Shown here one piece after another: positions 12,367 to 22,747 of a stretch of 64,000 nucleotides of DNA (positions are counted from its first letter, which is position 1; each line of letters opens with the position of its first letter). The notes under the pieces were generated by a model. It did not search any database and had not been told where the DNA came from. It saw nothing but the letters and a program-made list of their open reading frames with translations. The translations under genes were made by a program, and so were the position numbers. The DNA is from Craspedostauros australis (Eukaryota > Bacillariophyta > Bacillariophyceae > Mastogloiales > Achnanthaceae), in assembly GCA_026770025.1 (NCBI GenBank), contig JAMXDE010000008.1:682001-746000 (forward strand), read 5' to 3'.

Positions 12367-15300
12367 ATGACATCCCGCAGACGGAGCTCAGCGACGATGC
12401 TGCAGTCCGTCTGCGTCGCATTCGCGGCACTCACTGCGATCGTGACGGCAACGACTTCGCCATCTGAGAACAAGAGCATCAACAGCGTGATTGAATGGGT
12501 GGAGCAGCATCCCAAGGGATCCTTCAATCACAAGCAGATCGTGCGGCGGGCGGATGCCACCGAATTTCACACCACCGATGAGGTCGGCGTGGGTGTGTTT
12601 GCTGCCGAACGCATCGAAGCCGGCGAGCTGCTGGCCACGATCCCGTGGGATCTATCGATAGCGGAGAACGACAGGGATGACTTTCCCAAAAGCGAACTGA
12701 ATTGCCGCACGACGTTCGCGCTGATCGAGGAGATGAAGCTGGGCGATGATTCGAAGTACGCGCCGTTCATGCGATACCTGCAAGCCGAAGACTCGCCTGT
12801 CACGGAGCAGGCGATTCGCAATCCGAGCACATGGAGCGACGCGGGCAAGCGGGCATTCCATGCGATGCTCGAGGGCACCACGCGGTACCTGCGATTTCCG
12901 CCGTACTATCCCACGGATTGGCTGGAGAATGATTGGGAGAAGGGTTGCGGCGGTGACAGAACGCCGGCTGCCGAACTGGCCGCCATGATCGTGCTGACGC
13001 GGGGAATTGGCGAGGATCTCATGCCCATTGCCGACCTCTACAACCATGAGAGCGACCCCGCCAAAGTCAACGTTCAGATCAAGCCCGATAATGACAACGA
13101 TGCCTTTGTGCTGGTCTCGACTGCGGCCATCGATCCTGGCCAGCAGCTTGTTCGCTCGTATATCGATTCTCCGTTGCACGAAAGAGAAGAGGACTACGGA
13201 ATGACACGTGAGTGTGATGGATGACAGTCGCTGCGTGAGGAAATGCATCGTTCAACAGCGCTCCGACAATGTGGTTGCTACGAACCAATAATGTCACAGT
13301 GCCGCAATGCCCAGTGCTCAACGCTCAACGATGCTCTATTGGTACTCCATTCCTGCCATGTGAAGCTTACACAGCAGCTTCTCCTTCGCCTGATTTTCTT
13401 TCAATTTCCTTCTCAACATTCGAATGAATGCCACGACGGGCCACTCTGCCCCCAACACTTCGCAACGCTGCAGATCTGCTACGAGATCATGGTTTCATTT
13501 CGCAATATCCACAGCAATGGAACTTCGTGTACGAAACCCTCTACGATGACACCATGGCCGCGACCATCTCGAAACGAAACGCTCCTATCAAGCGTGGCCA
13601 AAGCACGGAACACGCCGATGCCGACACCGCATCCGACGATCGGCGGTTCAAAATCAAGTGGGATGAAAAACCGCAGTATATTGATGGACAGTACTACATG
13701 GAGATCTTCCTCAGCAGCCTGGCTCGATGGAAGTATGGAGGCTTGCCTGTTGATACACAGGTGCCGATTCCCGAAGGAACTTCTGCACAATCCACAACCA
13801 TTCCTCGGCATGAGCACGACATCATCATGAGTTACATTGACGCTTCCATCCTCATTCTCGCCAACATGCTGTGGTCGACCAAACAAGGCAGGACGAGCGA
13901 TGATGTCAACGCGGTGAATTATAATTTGTTGGACTGTGTCAATGAAGTCACAGACGGGTGCTACCTCAACCAGCTCTACCACACCCTCGAATCCGAAGAG
14001 GAGGAGGTCCCGGACCGAAGGGCAACATGCAACGTGCGCAAATTCTTGAACTACAGCAAGTTCGGTCCGAAGAAAGACATTGAGAGCGAGTACCAAGACA
14101 TCCGATTCAGGAAGCAGGTCACCGACGAAGGCAATATCAATGCTTGCATGGAATTGGATGACATCCTCCAGATCTGCGACAACTACAGACCGCACTACCA
14201 CGAGTACGCCGTCAACTACGCGGCACGGTACCTGCCAGAATTCAAGCGCGTCGCCTTCATCGGTGGCGGTGATTCGATGATCCTCCAGGAGGTGCTCAAG
14301 TACCCTAACCTCGAGCTCGTCATCGGACTGGAGCTCGATCAGGTCGTCGTACGCAACGCATTCGAATGGTTCCACACAGATCCGCACTTCCACGATGACA
14401 GGGTCGAGTGGTGGTTCGGTGATGCCACCAAGTCTCTCCTCCTCCTCCCCAGAGAGTACATGAACTCATTCGACTTCGTCATGGTGGACGTCTCCGAAAC
14501 GGGAGCCAGCCTCACCGTCACCGAACATCTCGATATCCTCAACGCCATGGCACTGCTCGTCAAACCAGGTGGTATCATGGTGAAGAACGAACCGCACTTC
14601 GAAAAGATCTCCGCCACCTTCGATTACTCCGTCGACGTCCATTACTACAATAACCCCATGATCTGCGACCAGTCCATGATCATGGGCAGCAACCACATCG
14701 ATTTCTACCATCATGACAAGATGACGGATCATGGCGTCGACAACCTCCTGTTGCCAGAGATCGACGACTATCCCCACCAGTACTACCTCTGGCGTGACTA
14801 CAAGATCAATGATCCAACCACAGACGGATCCTGCGATGCTCTGGCTGAGGCCATCGAAGACCAGAAGAAGACCGAGGGTATCCGAAAGGGCAAGAGCGAA
14901 GGCATGCTGATGGTGATCGAGGTGGAGCACTGCACCATTCCGTTGGACACCATCGAATCTGCGCTGATGACAGCCCTGGAGGGTCTTGGTTTCACATCCA
15001 TCATCTCCGATGATAACAACATAGACGACAACGATGATGATGACAGCGACGTCGTGATCATGATGGCGGAGGGATACGTGATCGCCCGCTGGTGGAAGGG
15101 ACGATCGTACGTTGGATTGGACATCCATCTGTGGGGGCGCTTTGAGAAGATGGACGCCACACGAACGGCGTTGGTGAAGGCTCTCGGAGCCGGCAACGGT
15201 GTCGCAAAGGGCTCCGTCTCATCGTACCGCGTCATCGTGTCTGGAATGTATGGCAACAACTCCTGGGAAGAAGACACGAAGCTCATTGGCCCAGATCTCA

Positions 15301-16589
15301 CTACTCACACTCGCAAGTGTGACAAGTCCGAGGAGGATGCAACTGCGGCTGCTCCATCTGTCACTGCCACCGACACTACTCCAACAGCTGCAGCCACCAT
15401 TGAAAGCCTGATGACTGACGATGACTTCCTTGCGACATCGCTGGGTGCCATCACGGATGCGATGGATGTTGCGCGTAGCTCCATGGTGATTGTATTCTGT
15501 GGCATCCAATCCAGCAGGTGTCTTTCTGTCTCCGCATTGGAGAAGAGCAACAGCGACAACAGCAGTGGATCGTTGACGATCGTCCCGGTCCATGTCTGTC
15601 CTGAGATGGAATCCCTCATCTTCGGAGACGGCGACGCCAACAACAGCAACCTTGCTGACTTGCATGAATGCCGCCAATCGATCGAAGATGAGATCAAATC
15701 CGCCATCCGCGAGCACAACCAACCCATCGGAGCTGTCGTCCTGGATGCGGAGGCACCGTACGCCATGGCACGCATCTTCACGAGCTTCTGGACATTCCGA
15801 CGCAACATCTTCCAGAACACCGTCGTTCCTCTCTACGTCTCCATCCTTCCAGACTCCACGACGGATGAATGGCGTCGCAACACTCTCAAACAGATCCGCT
15901 TGAAGCTTGACATCGACCCTCTGACCAGGACCGAAATCATCGTCCAACCCAAGCGCGCCAAGATGGATGCTCCTGCATTCGAGTTTTCCATCCTCACCGT
16001 GGACATGAACGACACCTTCCCTCGCATCCGACGTGTGGAGGACACCATCGCCGCCAAGTACGGTGACACCTTCATGGTCAAGCCAAGCGTGCTGCAAGGT
16101 GGAACATTGACATACCTTGAAGATCATGAATTCAACCCCACGATGTTCTCACAAAGCGACTACGATCTGAGCGCCGGCAAGCAGCAATTGAAGGACCAGG
16201 TCGCCCTTGGCCGCCAGTCGGTGTTCCAGCTCGGCCGAAGCGACAGCAGCCACCACGACAACAGTCCCAACATCGCCTCCGTCCTCTCAACCGTGCTCGA
16301 AGGGGACGACACGGACTTCAACGTGGAATCCATGAGAGTTTACGATGATGTCGGTGATGGTGTTGTGGTGGTGGCCCGTTGTGAAAAGGCCACAGTGGTG
16401 GCTGTTTGGGATGGACGTGACAACATCCTGGTGAATCTTTTCCAGTGCGACCAGCAGAGACTGGGTGCCGACTACTTCTTGACGAGCTTCATGCAGGCCA
16501 TCGGCGAGGACTGGTCGAAGGAGCTGAGGGACGACATGCCCCGAGGCACGAACAAGGTGATCAACTTTAGCTCCGGAGATCCGAAGTAA
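12367..16589 (+). CDS. Multidomain SET / spermidine-synthase-like / AdoMetDC-like fusion protein
   Basis: Two exons, 12367-13207 and 13474-16589, join in phase (GTGAGT donor, CTGCAG acceptor) to give 1,318 aa. Domains in order: a signal-peptide-like start (about 1-30); a SET domain of the Rubisco-LSMT/SETD3 type, with GVGVFAAERIEAGE, MPIADLYNHES and the post-SET LLRDHGFISQYPQQW spanning the exon join; an LSMT-like helical region; a spermidine-synthase-like Rossmann domain with FIGGGDSMILQEVLKYP and FVMVDVSETGA; and one or two AdoMetDC-like modules (EGYVIARWWKGRSYVGLDIH; a similar block near 16,350-16,460). Fusions of polyamine-synthesis modules with methyltransferases are known from diatoms, where methylated long-chain polyamines direct silica formation, so a role there is inferred. 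The AdoMetDC-like module lacks the serine that forms pyruvate, so it may be regulatory. An ORF running upstream through the CACAA array is artefactual. Confidence 0.85.
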
Positions 16590-16986
16590 AGTTAGCGTAT
16601 CGTAGGTGGAGTGTGTACTCTATGTCTTTCTCATATCCTCATGATATGAGTTGCATGGTAGTGCGGGATTGTAGTCGTAGAGCAGCAGCATGAGGTCCAG
16701 CAACAGTGGCGCACACGTGGGTTGTTGATTCACAGTCCGTCTACTTCTGTCTATCTCTAGACTCCTTGAAGCGTTACGGAAGGCAAAAAGGGATTCGATC
16801 ATTTTGGCTCGTAAAGCACATCAAACGAAAAAATTCTGCGGCGCTCTCCGCAACCTCAGTTCCACTGCCTCTGCCCACACAAGAACTCGGAATCGCAATG
16901 GGTGCAAGTCCAACAGGTACCAACGCCAACACCAATCCATACCCAACCATACTCTTCCCCACCCGGATCACAATCAGCATACGCAG
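16590..16986. other. Intergenic with a small hairpin
   Basis: About 400 nt downstream of the fusion gene. An inverted repeat near 16629-16650 (CTCATATC ... GATATGAG) could form an 8-bp hairpin in the 3' untranslated region. An upstream in-frame extension of the next gene (from about 16804, non-ATG start) has no recognisable features. Confidence 0.4.
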
Positions 16987-18255
16987 ATGAAAACCGAGCG
17001 AGGGGATCAGGCTGATGAAATCGCACAGGCACGGTTGCAGCATCTGTACAAGGTGTTGAAATGCGAGGATGGCCTGGAGCCTCCGTTTCACCCATCACCT
17101 CCTGCGAGCGAACCCCGTCACGGAGTTCGATGGATGGAAGTTGCAACCGACGAGTGGACATGGTTGATGCGCTGCGGATACACCTGGTGGGACTTGCAGA
17201 CGTTCATGTGCAAATGGAAGACAGTCTACTTCGGAGAGTACGTGCGAATGTCCGATCGTGGATTTCGGCACGATGAGTGGAGCTCGTTGATGACGACGAT
17301 GGCCGTCAAACTCCAATTCAGACTGCCAAGACATAGCCATACAGAACACGCAGATGGGAAGCTGCCTCGGGATCTATGCCAAGCGCTGGAAGCGCTGTCG
17401 AGCCTGATCGAAGGATACACAGACTTCAAAGCGCTTACGTTCGAGGATCTCAGGTTGATTCCGGTGTTCGTCAATCGACCGCAAACTAATCTGCTGTTCG
17501 ATTGGATTAGGCTTAACGACGTTGACGGGGTGGACTCGAAGTCATTGGCACGGTTGCTGAGCTGCACGCGATCCGCCTCTTTGAATAACTGCACCAACGA
17601 GGCCACCGGCAGACATCTTCAACAGCTGCTGGCGGAACCCACGTCCAAGGTCTGCCAATTGGATCTGGGAAGCCAGTTCAGGCTCTCCGACACCACCCTG
17701 TCTCAAATGGTCAAAACGGCGCGGATATCCACGTTGTCTATCTTCAGGCTGCGGCCCACGGATGCACTGATCGACTCGATATGCCAAAACAAATGCATGC
17801 AACAATTCATCGCCAGCGAGCTTCATGAAGATCACGAGAACCCGGCCAGTTGGATAGTGAAGCTCATTGAAGGCAGCAGTCTGCGAGATATCAAGCTTCT
17901 CGACAGCGCACTGCACTTCTTGGGCAAGAAGAATGGCACCATCATGCGCCTCAGGGATGCCATGGAGGGGAAGCGCCGCGGGTACGGCAATACAGCTCTG
18001 CAAAATCTGTACATCGCGGGCGTTTCAAATCACAAGCTATTCTACAAGTTGATCAAACCGATGCTCGGCATGAACAAGACTCGACACCATCACATCAAGG
18101 CAGTCCGTGCGCGCGCCAGTAACGACGAATTCTTGGCCGTCTGCTGTAACCTGATCCTGAAAAAAGAAGCTTTTCTGCGAAGCGATCCAGATTACCTCTT
18201 CGAAGTGCTTCTGCATTCGCATCGGCATTACCGCAGGTGGGCGGAGAGAGGTTGA
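16987..18255 (+). CDS. Orphan protein with LRR-like segments
   Basis: Single open frame of 422 aa from the ATG at 16987. I do not recognise the family. The N-terminal half is Trp-rich (residues about 45-80: WMEVATDEWTWLMRCGYTWW). The middle carries leucine-rich-repeat-like spacing (VCQLDLGSQFRLSDTTLSQM, then STLSIFRLRPTDALIDSI), and the C-terminus is basic and helical. Codon use resembles the neighbouring genes, and the frame is long enough to be real. No signal peptide or membrane span is visible. It lies head-to-tail with another orphan gene 444 nt downstream. A substrate-recognition protein built from LRRs is one possibility, but this is weak. Confidence 0.6.
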   Translation: MKTERGDQADEIAQARLQHLYKVLKCEDGLEPPFHPSPPASEPRHGVRWMEVATDEWTWLMRCGYTWWDLQTFMCKWKTVYFGEYVRMSDRGFRHDEWSSLMTTMAVKLQFRLPRHSHTEHADGKLPRDLCQALEALSSLIEGYTDFKALTFEDLRLIPVFVNRPQTNLLFDWIRLNDVDGVDSKSLARLLSCTRSASLNNCTNEATGRHLQQLLAEPTSKVCQLDLGSQFRLSDTTLSQMVKTARISTLSIFRLRPTDALIDSICQNKCMQQFIASELHEDHENPASWIVKLIEGSSLRDIKLLDSALHFLGKKNGTIMRLRDAMEGKRRGYGNTALQNLYIAGVSNHKLFYKLIKPMLGMNKTRHHHIKAVRARASNDEFLAVCCNLILKKEAFLRSDPDYLFEVLLHSHRHYRRWAERG

Positions 18256-18699
18256 TTAGAGTGGGGCAGAGTAGAGCTGAGCTGAGCTGAGTTGGCTTGG
18301 CTTGAATGGAGTCAAGTTGGAAGAATCTGGAGACTGTGCAGGCATCAATAGGCGTCGTAACAAGTGAATGAGAACACGCCGAGGTGGATCTTGCTTGGTG
18401 TTGTCAGGGTATCATCTCTGGTTCAGATCCTGGTGGTGAGATGTAATTAGCTCTTATCTATTTCGTGATATTCACTTTCTTTCGATTCGGGATCCACGCA
18501 ATACGTACTTGTTATTCACACAAAACGCGCGCAGGTTTCGAATACTGAATTTACAAAAGATCCAGGAATCTCTTCACATTCTGCAATTCTGTGATGCCCA
18601 CAGCCATCACGGCTGCCCATGTTCTCAGTCCCCCGAAAAGCACCTCATGACACCTCGTCACACTCCGTCATACTCGTACAATACATGCATACGAGTACA
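18256..18699. other. Intergenic between two orphan genes
   Basis: About 440 nt. It starts with short GAGCT/TTGGC direct repeats (18270-18300). A GGTTCAGATCC string near 18421 resembles a tRNA T-loop, but the flanking stem does not pair, so no RNA gene is called. Confidence 0.4.
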
Positions 18700-20115
18700 A
18701 TGACGACGGCAGCTTCCATCAGCGTGGGCGTTTTAACAGGACCGCCCAAGGCCGAAAGGGGGCGTCGGGACGAATCATCTTCCAAAACACAAACAGCACA
18801 TTGCGGATGCTCCCTCTTCCGAAGCTTGCCGAGAGATCTGTTCTGCAACCTCGTTGCGGAACATTTGCCATTGGATTCTGTGCCACTGTTCTATCAGGCC
18901 TTGGAACCATGCATGAAGGGATGCGCTGGCTTCCATGTCAAGAGCGTTGTCTTCGACGCCCTCGTCATCCGCGAAAAACGGCTGTTTGGGGAACCCAAAT
19001 TGAGCTGGAGAAGAAACATCCACAAGTTCGATTCGCTGCTGGATGATGATCCCGCCAACGCAGAAAGACTGCGGCAACACATGCAGAGCCTGCCAGGAGT
19101 CTCGAAAGATCTACGGCCATTCCAACAGGCCGTTGCATCCATGCTGGATATATGCGCATGCGAGGAGAGCGATGACAATAATGAAGTTGGCGGGAACCGT
19201 GCTGATTCTGAACCACTGGAGCGTGACGATGCCGCTGATGGCATGTCAGCCGAACGCAGATCTGCGCAGCAAGAGCCAGGCGAAGACCATGATGATCGAT
19301 CGCATATTTTCCCACTCGAGCAATACAACTTAAAGGCGAAACCGTATCTCACCAATGATAATAACGCCGCCGACGACGACAAGAACAAGGACGATGACGA
19401 GACCTCGAGACAGATTCGAAGGGCGTGTGCGTACCTCGCATACCAAAGCAAGATATTGATCCGCGTTCAAACCAAATGCATCGAAGCGCCGGTATGGTCA
19501 GGCACTTTCCCTGTCTCCATGAACCTCGAACATGAGATGGGAGGTATTGGCTACCGGATCATCCACAGACCGAACATCGTCGTCTCCATGCCAATCACCG
19601 AAGACAATTATCGCTACCGAGAATCGGCCGCCCGCCTGCGTCTCAGCTTGACGAAGTACTTGTGGACATGGAAACTGCTGTCAGATCACTGCCCAGAGTC
19701 CTTCTTGTCGTACATACCGCAGCCTTACAACTTCCTCCCCGTCCCTCCCTACGGTTGCATTCGGGGACGTACGTTGGAGGATCGACGGATTGTGCGCGCA
19801 ATCAGCCTGAAACTGAACCGCACCGACCTCGTTCTGACAGTTCCAATCCGAGCCTCTCAGACCTGCCCCATCATCGTGCGCATCGTGAGCCCCGAACAGG
19901 CCAGACGGCGATGGCGATCAAGGAGCTTCGGTCAGCGATACCAACCACCTCTCAGCTGGGTCGTGTCAGATGAAGCATTCCAAAATGAAGATGGGCTGAT
20001 CGTCTCGTGGGAGCCCAAAGCCGGGGTCGTCACATTCCGGCCGCAACTATCAACGGATCAATACGAATCTCTCTTCTTCAATCTTCTCAAGGAATTGGAC
20101 AAATATAATGGATAG
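18700..20115 (+). CDS. Orphan protein with possible N-terminal F-box-like helix
   Basis: About 471 aa from the ATG at 18700. An in-frame ATG at 18619 would add 27 unremarkable residues. After a Ser/Thr-rich start comes a hydrophobic helical block (SLFRSLPRDLFCNLVAEHLP) reminiscent of an F-box core. A central acidic low-complexity linker follows (EESDDNNEVGG ... NNAADDDKNKDDDE, residues about 150-270). The C-terminal domain is globular and beta-rich (residues about 280-465), ending FFNLLKELDKYNG. No family is recognised, and there is no signal peptide or membrane span. It follows another orphan gene in the same orientation, but the two share no obvious sequence. Confidence 0.6.
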   Translation: MTTAASISVGVLTGPPKAERGRRDESSSKTQTAHCGCSLFRSLPRDLFCNLVAEHLPLDSVPLFYQALEPCMKGCAGFHVKSVVFDALVIREKRLFGEPKLSWRRNIHKFDSLLDDDPANAERLRQHMQSLPGVSKDLRPFQQAVASMLDICACEESDDNNEVGGNRADSEPLERDDAADGMSAERRSAQQEPGEDHDDRSHIFPLEQYNLKAKPYLTNDNNAADDDKNKDDDETSRQIRRACAYLAYQSKILIRVQTKCIEAPVWSGTFPVSMNLEHEMGGIGYRIIHRPNIVVSMPITEDNYRYRESAARLRLSLTKYLWTWKLLSDHCPESFLSYIPQPYNFLPVPPYGCIRGRTLEDRRIVRAISLKLNRTDLVLTVPIRASQTCPIIVRIVSPEQARRRWRSRSFGQRYQPPLSWVVSDEAFQNEDGLIVSWEPKAGVVTFRPQLSTDQYESLFFNLLKELDKYNG

Positions 20116-20532
20116 AGTAGCGCAGAGTGCGTACTGTTGTATTATAATACGCTCCTCTCTAGTCAAGAGTGAGCATAGTATCTGTAGTTTTCTTGGTGGG
20201 AGCTCGCCAACCAACAGACAGAAACAGCCCCAAACATCATTGGCACCACAACAGTGCCGCGTAACGATCTGCTTTGTCGTTGTTGTTGTTTCAGATTCGG
20301 CCAAACCCACAGAAACACAACCACACACACATCGCAGAGAGCCGCAAATGGCACACTTCGTTTCATCACATAATACGTGCGAGTGCATGCTCGTCGCACA
20401 AGCTAGATTGAACCTTTGCGAGTGCCAAAACAAGCAATTGAAGCATACAAGTGCTATATAATACATTCGCTGGATTGAGCAGGTGTAGCATCAAGCAACG
20501 GCGCTGATTCTTGACGCGCTGCCATTGGCACA
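20116..20532. other. Intergenic upstream of the J-domain gene
   Basis: About 420 nt, the probable promoter and 5' untranslated region of the J-domain gene. It holds a short TTG run and ACACACAC, and no supportable gene. Confidence 0.45.
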
Positions 20533-22461
20533 ATGGCCAGCACCCTTGTCAGCATCAGCCGAGGCCTTTCACCTCAGTGGTGCATTCGTGCTCGATGCAA
20601 GCTGAGCCATGTCATCATCGGCGTCCGTGCGAGCAATGGAAGCAGCGAAGTCAGAAGTCAGGTTGGCCGCTTCAGCTCGCGCAGCTTCGCGCTATCGGGA
20701 ACACAACAATCACGACAAATGGGACGTTCATGGAACGCCTTGCGTTCTGCTCGGACATACGAAATGTCTGCATCATATCGCAAACGTGCACCCATCTTGG
20801 GGCTTGGGAGTTCGTTGATCCGGACCTCCTTCGACGACCGCGCAATCCATTGTCGGCGAAATCAGAAGCTGCAGCAGAAGCAATCAGCAGATGTTCGTTG
20901 CTTCAGCAGTCGCACTGGCGGCAGAACCAAGAAGTTCCAGTTGGATGGCCTGCCTTTCACGATTTCGCCTGAGGAGGCGCTGGCCAAGTTCCAATCATGG
21001 GCTGAGAACGACCAAGGGTTGGGATACCTCATGAACTACCAGTCGGTGAGGATCGGTGCGGCGTACGCGCCCGTCTGGAGCTTCGACATCAACATTCGAT
21101 TCGTCCGGGTGGATGCCAACAATCGCAAGCAGGCCACAGCATGGAAACCGCAAATGTTCGCGGATGCGTACCGCAGCACCAACGACTCCGTCATACATCT
21201 GGCAGGCTTGTCTTCGTACGCTGGCTACTCCTACCGCCGATCGCTGATACATCCTGTCCACAACACCACGCTCGTCTTTTTGGGCGACGAGACGCAGCCC
21301 TTCGGTTCGTGGATGTTGCGCGAGATGCAGCTCCAGTCCACGGGAGATTCCATCGCTGTGACGCCGGATGCGTGGAACGCCACTCGAGCGGGTGCCTTTC
21401 GCAACCTCAAGGCGGAGTTGCAGCTGCTGGCAGAGGCGGATTGGGCTGCTGAGAATGGCAGCGATGGCAGCAACATCTCCATCCAGGTGCAGACGGAGGT
21501 GGTCAAGAGCCGGCGCGTTTACATGCCCACGTACGTACTGGACTACAGCATCGTCGGCCTCGAGTACAGGGCCTTCGTCAGCGGCTGCGATCAAGGATCG
21601 CCCGTGTCGGGTCCATCCCATCAGGTCATGACGGATGACGCGGCAGCGTCGTTCCGCATCTCTCCCGAGATGTCCCGAACCGGGCAGGGTGCCCTCGGCT
21701 CCATGATGAGAGCATCGCCGTTGACGCTGGCTCGCAATGCCCGCATCCTATCCACCATCCTGCGCCCGCTCGGACCATTTTTCGCAATGCTCTTCGTTCG
21801 TTTCGCGGCCATGATCCCGATCGTGGGGGTGCTCGGCGGCGTTTTCACGGGCTTCCGCAAGGTCATCCAGCCGTGGATGGAACGGCGGAGCGAGAGCGCG
21901 GAATGGGAGCGGCAGAGAGAGGCCGAGGCGCAAGGCAGCTCGACAGAGAGTCTGATGAATGACTTTTCGGATACGATGGGCCGGGCGCAGCAGTTTTACG
22001 ATCGCAACAAACGTGACATCCTCTCCAGTCTATCCGGAGAGGCCAGGCACGAAGAAGGTGACTATGATTGGTACAAGGATTGGGAGGAGTGGGCACGTCA
22101 GCAATGGAGCAAGCAGGCGCAGCAGCAGCAACAGGACTTTTGGCAACAACAACAGCAACAACAGCAAAACCAGCAAAAATCATCGTACAGCGGTCAAAGC
22201 ACGCGACGAGGTCGGCAGCAGAAGGCAAAGGCAAAGCCGGAATACCAGTGGGACTTTGACCCCAACGATCCCTACTCCGTGCTGAACGTGCCACGAGGCT
22301 CATCGAAGACCGATGTCAGCGCCGCTTTTCGCAGAGAAATGCTGAAGCATCATCCCGATACGCAACCCAACGCAACCGAGGCACAGAAGCAACGTAGCGT
22401 CGAGCGCTCCAAGTACATCACTGAGGCCTACCGCAAGATCAAGTCCCAGCAGAAGCGGTGA
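20533..22461 (+). CDS. Mitochondrial membrane protein with C-terminal J domain
   Basis: 642 aa, single exon, ATG at 20533. The first roughly 125 residues are Ser/Arg-rich and nearly free of acidic residues, as in a long mitochondrial presequence. The middle (about 135-370) is a globular region rich in aromatic residues (IGAAYAPVWSFDINIRFVRV, VYMPTYVLDYSIVGLEYRAF). A hydrophobic stretch (RPLGPFFAMLFVRFAAMIPI, about 414-445) is the likely membrane anchor. A Trp- and Gln-rich linker follows, then a J domain from about residue 578 with DPYSVLNVPRGSSKTDVSAA and the HPD triad in LKHHPDTQP. The HPD stimulates Hsp70 ATPase, so this should be a type III (class C) co-chaperone that recruits mitochondrial Hsp70. 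Its partner is not evident. Confidence 0.8.
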   Translation: MASTLVSISRGLSPQWCIRARCKLSHVIIGVRASNGSSEVRSQVGRFSSRSFALSGTQQSRQMGRSWNALRSARTYEMSASYRKRAPILGLGSSLIRTSFDDRAIHCRRNQKLQQKQSADVRCFSSRTGGRTKKFQLDGLPFTISPEEALAKFQSWAENDQGLGYLMNYQSVRIGAAYAPVWSFDINIRFVRVDANNRKQATAWKPQMFADAYRSTNDSVIHLAGLSSYAGYSYRRSLIHPVHNTTLVFLGDETQPFGSWMLREMQLQSTGDSIAVTPDAWNATRAGAFRNLKAELQLLAEADWAAENGSDGSNISIQVQTEVVKSRRVYMPTYVLDYSIVGLEYRAFVSGCDQGSPVSGPSHQVMTDDAAASFRISPEMSRTGQGALGSMMRASPLTLARNARILSTILRPLGPFFAMLFVRFAAMIPIVGVLGGVFTGFRKVIQPWMERRSESAEWERQREAEAQGSSTESLMNDFSDTMGRAQQFYDRNKRDILSSLSGEARHEEGDYDWYKDWEEWARQQWSKQAQQQQQDFWQQQQQQQQNQQKSSYSGQSTRRGRQQKAKAKPEYQWDFDPNDPYSVLNVPRGSSKTDVSAAFRREMLKHHPDTQPNATEAQKQRSVERSKYITEAYRKIKSQQKR

Positions 22462-22747
22462 GCATGATGTATCATGCGAATATGAAGATTCACATAATAA
22501 TACCATGTATGGTAGTAATACGGGAGAAGCCACACCGTGACCCGCAAATCAGGTCTGCATATCTTTCGATATATCTAGATTAATTTGTATAGCCTCCACA
22601 GATCACGATTGAAGATGAAGGAGGACAACACGCAGTGTTGGCAAGTTCCGTGATTGGTACGTCACAGAACAAACTTGATCAGAACAGCGTGAAGAATGAC
22701 AGATGCTGCTGTTACATCTTTGCATCCACCAGTCTGATCAGTGGCCA

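Noticed and set aside
13479-14393. 304-codon minus-strand frame opposite the fusion gene
   Set aside because: It mirrors the coding strand of a clearly recognisable protein, and its own peptide has no family features.
18405-18450. Possible tRNA on the plus strand (GGTTCAGATCC)
   Set aside because: The flanking five bases do not form a T-stem and no acceptor or anticodon arm is found.
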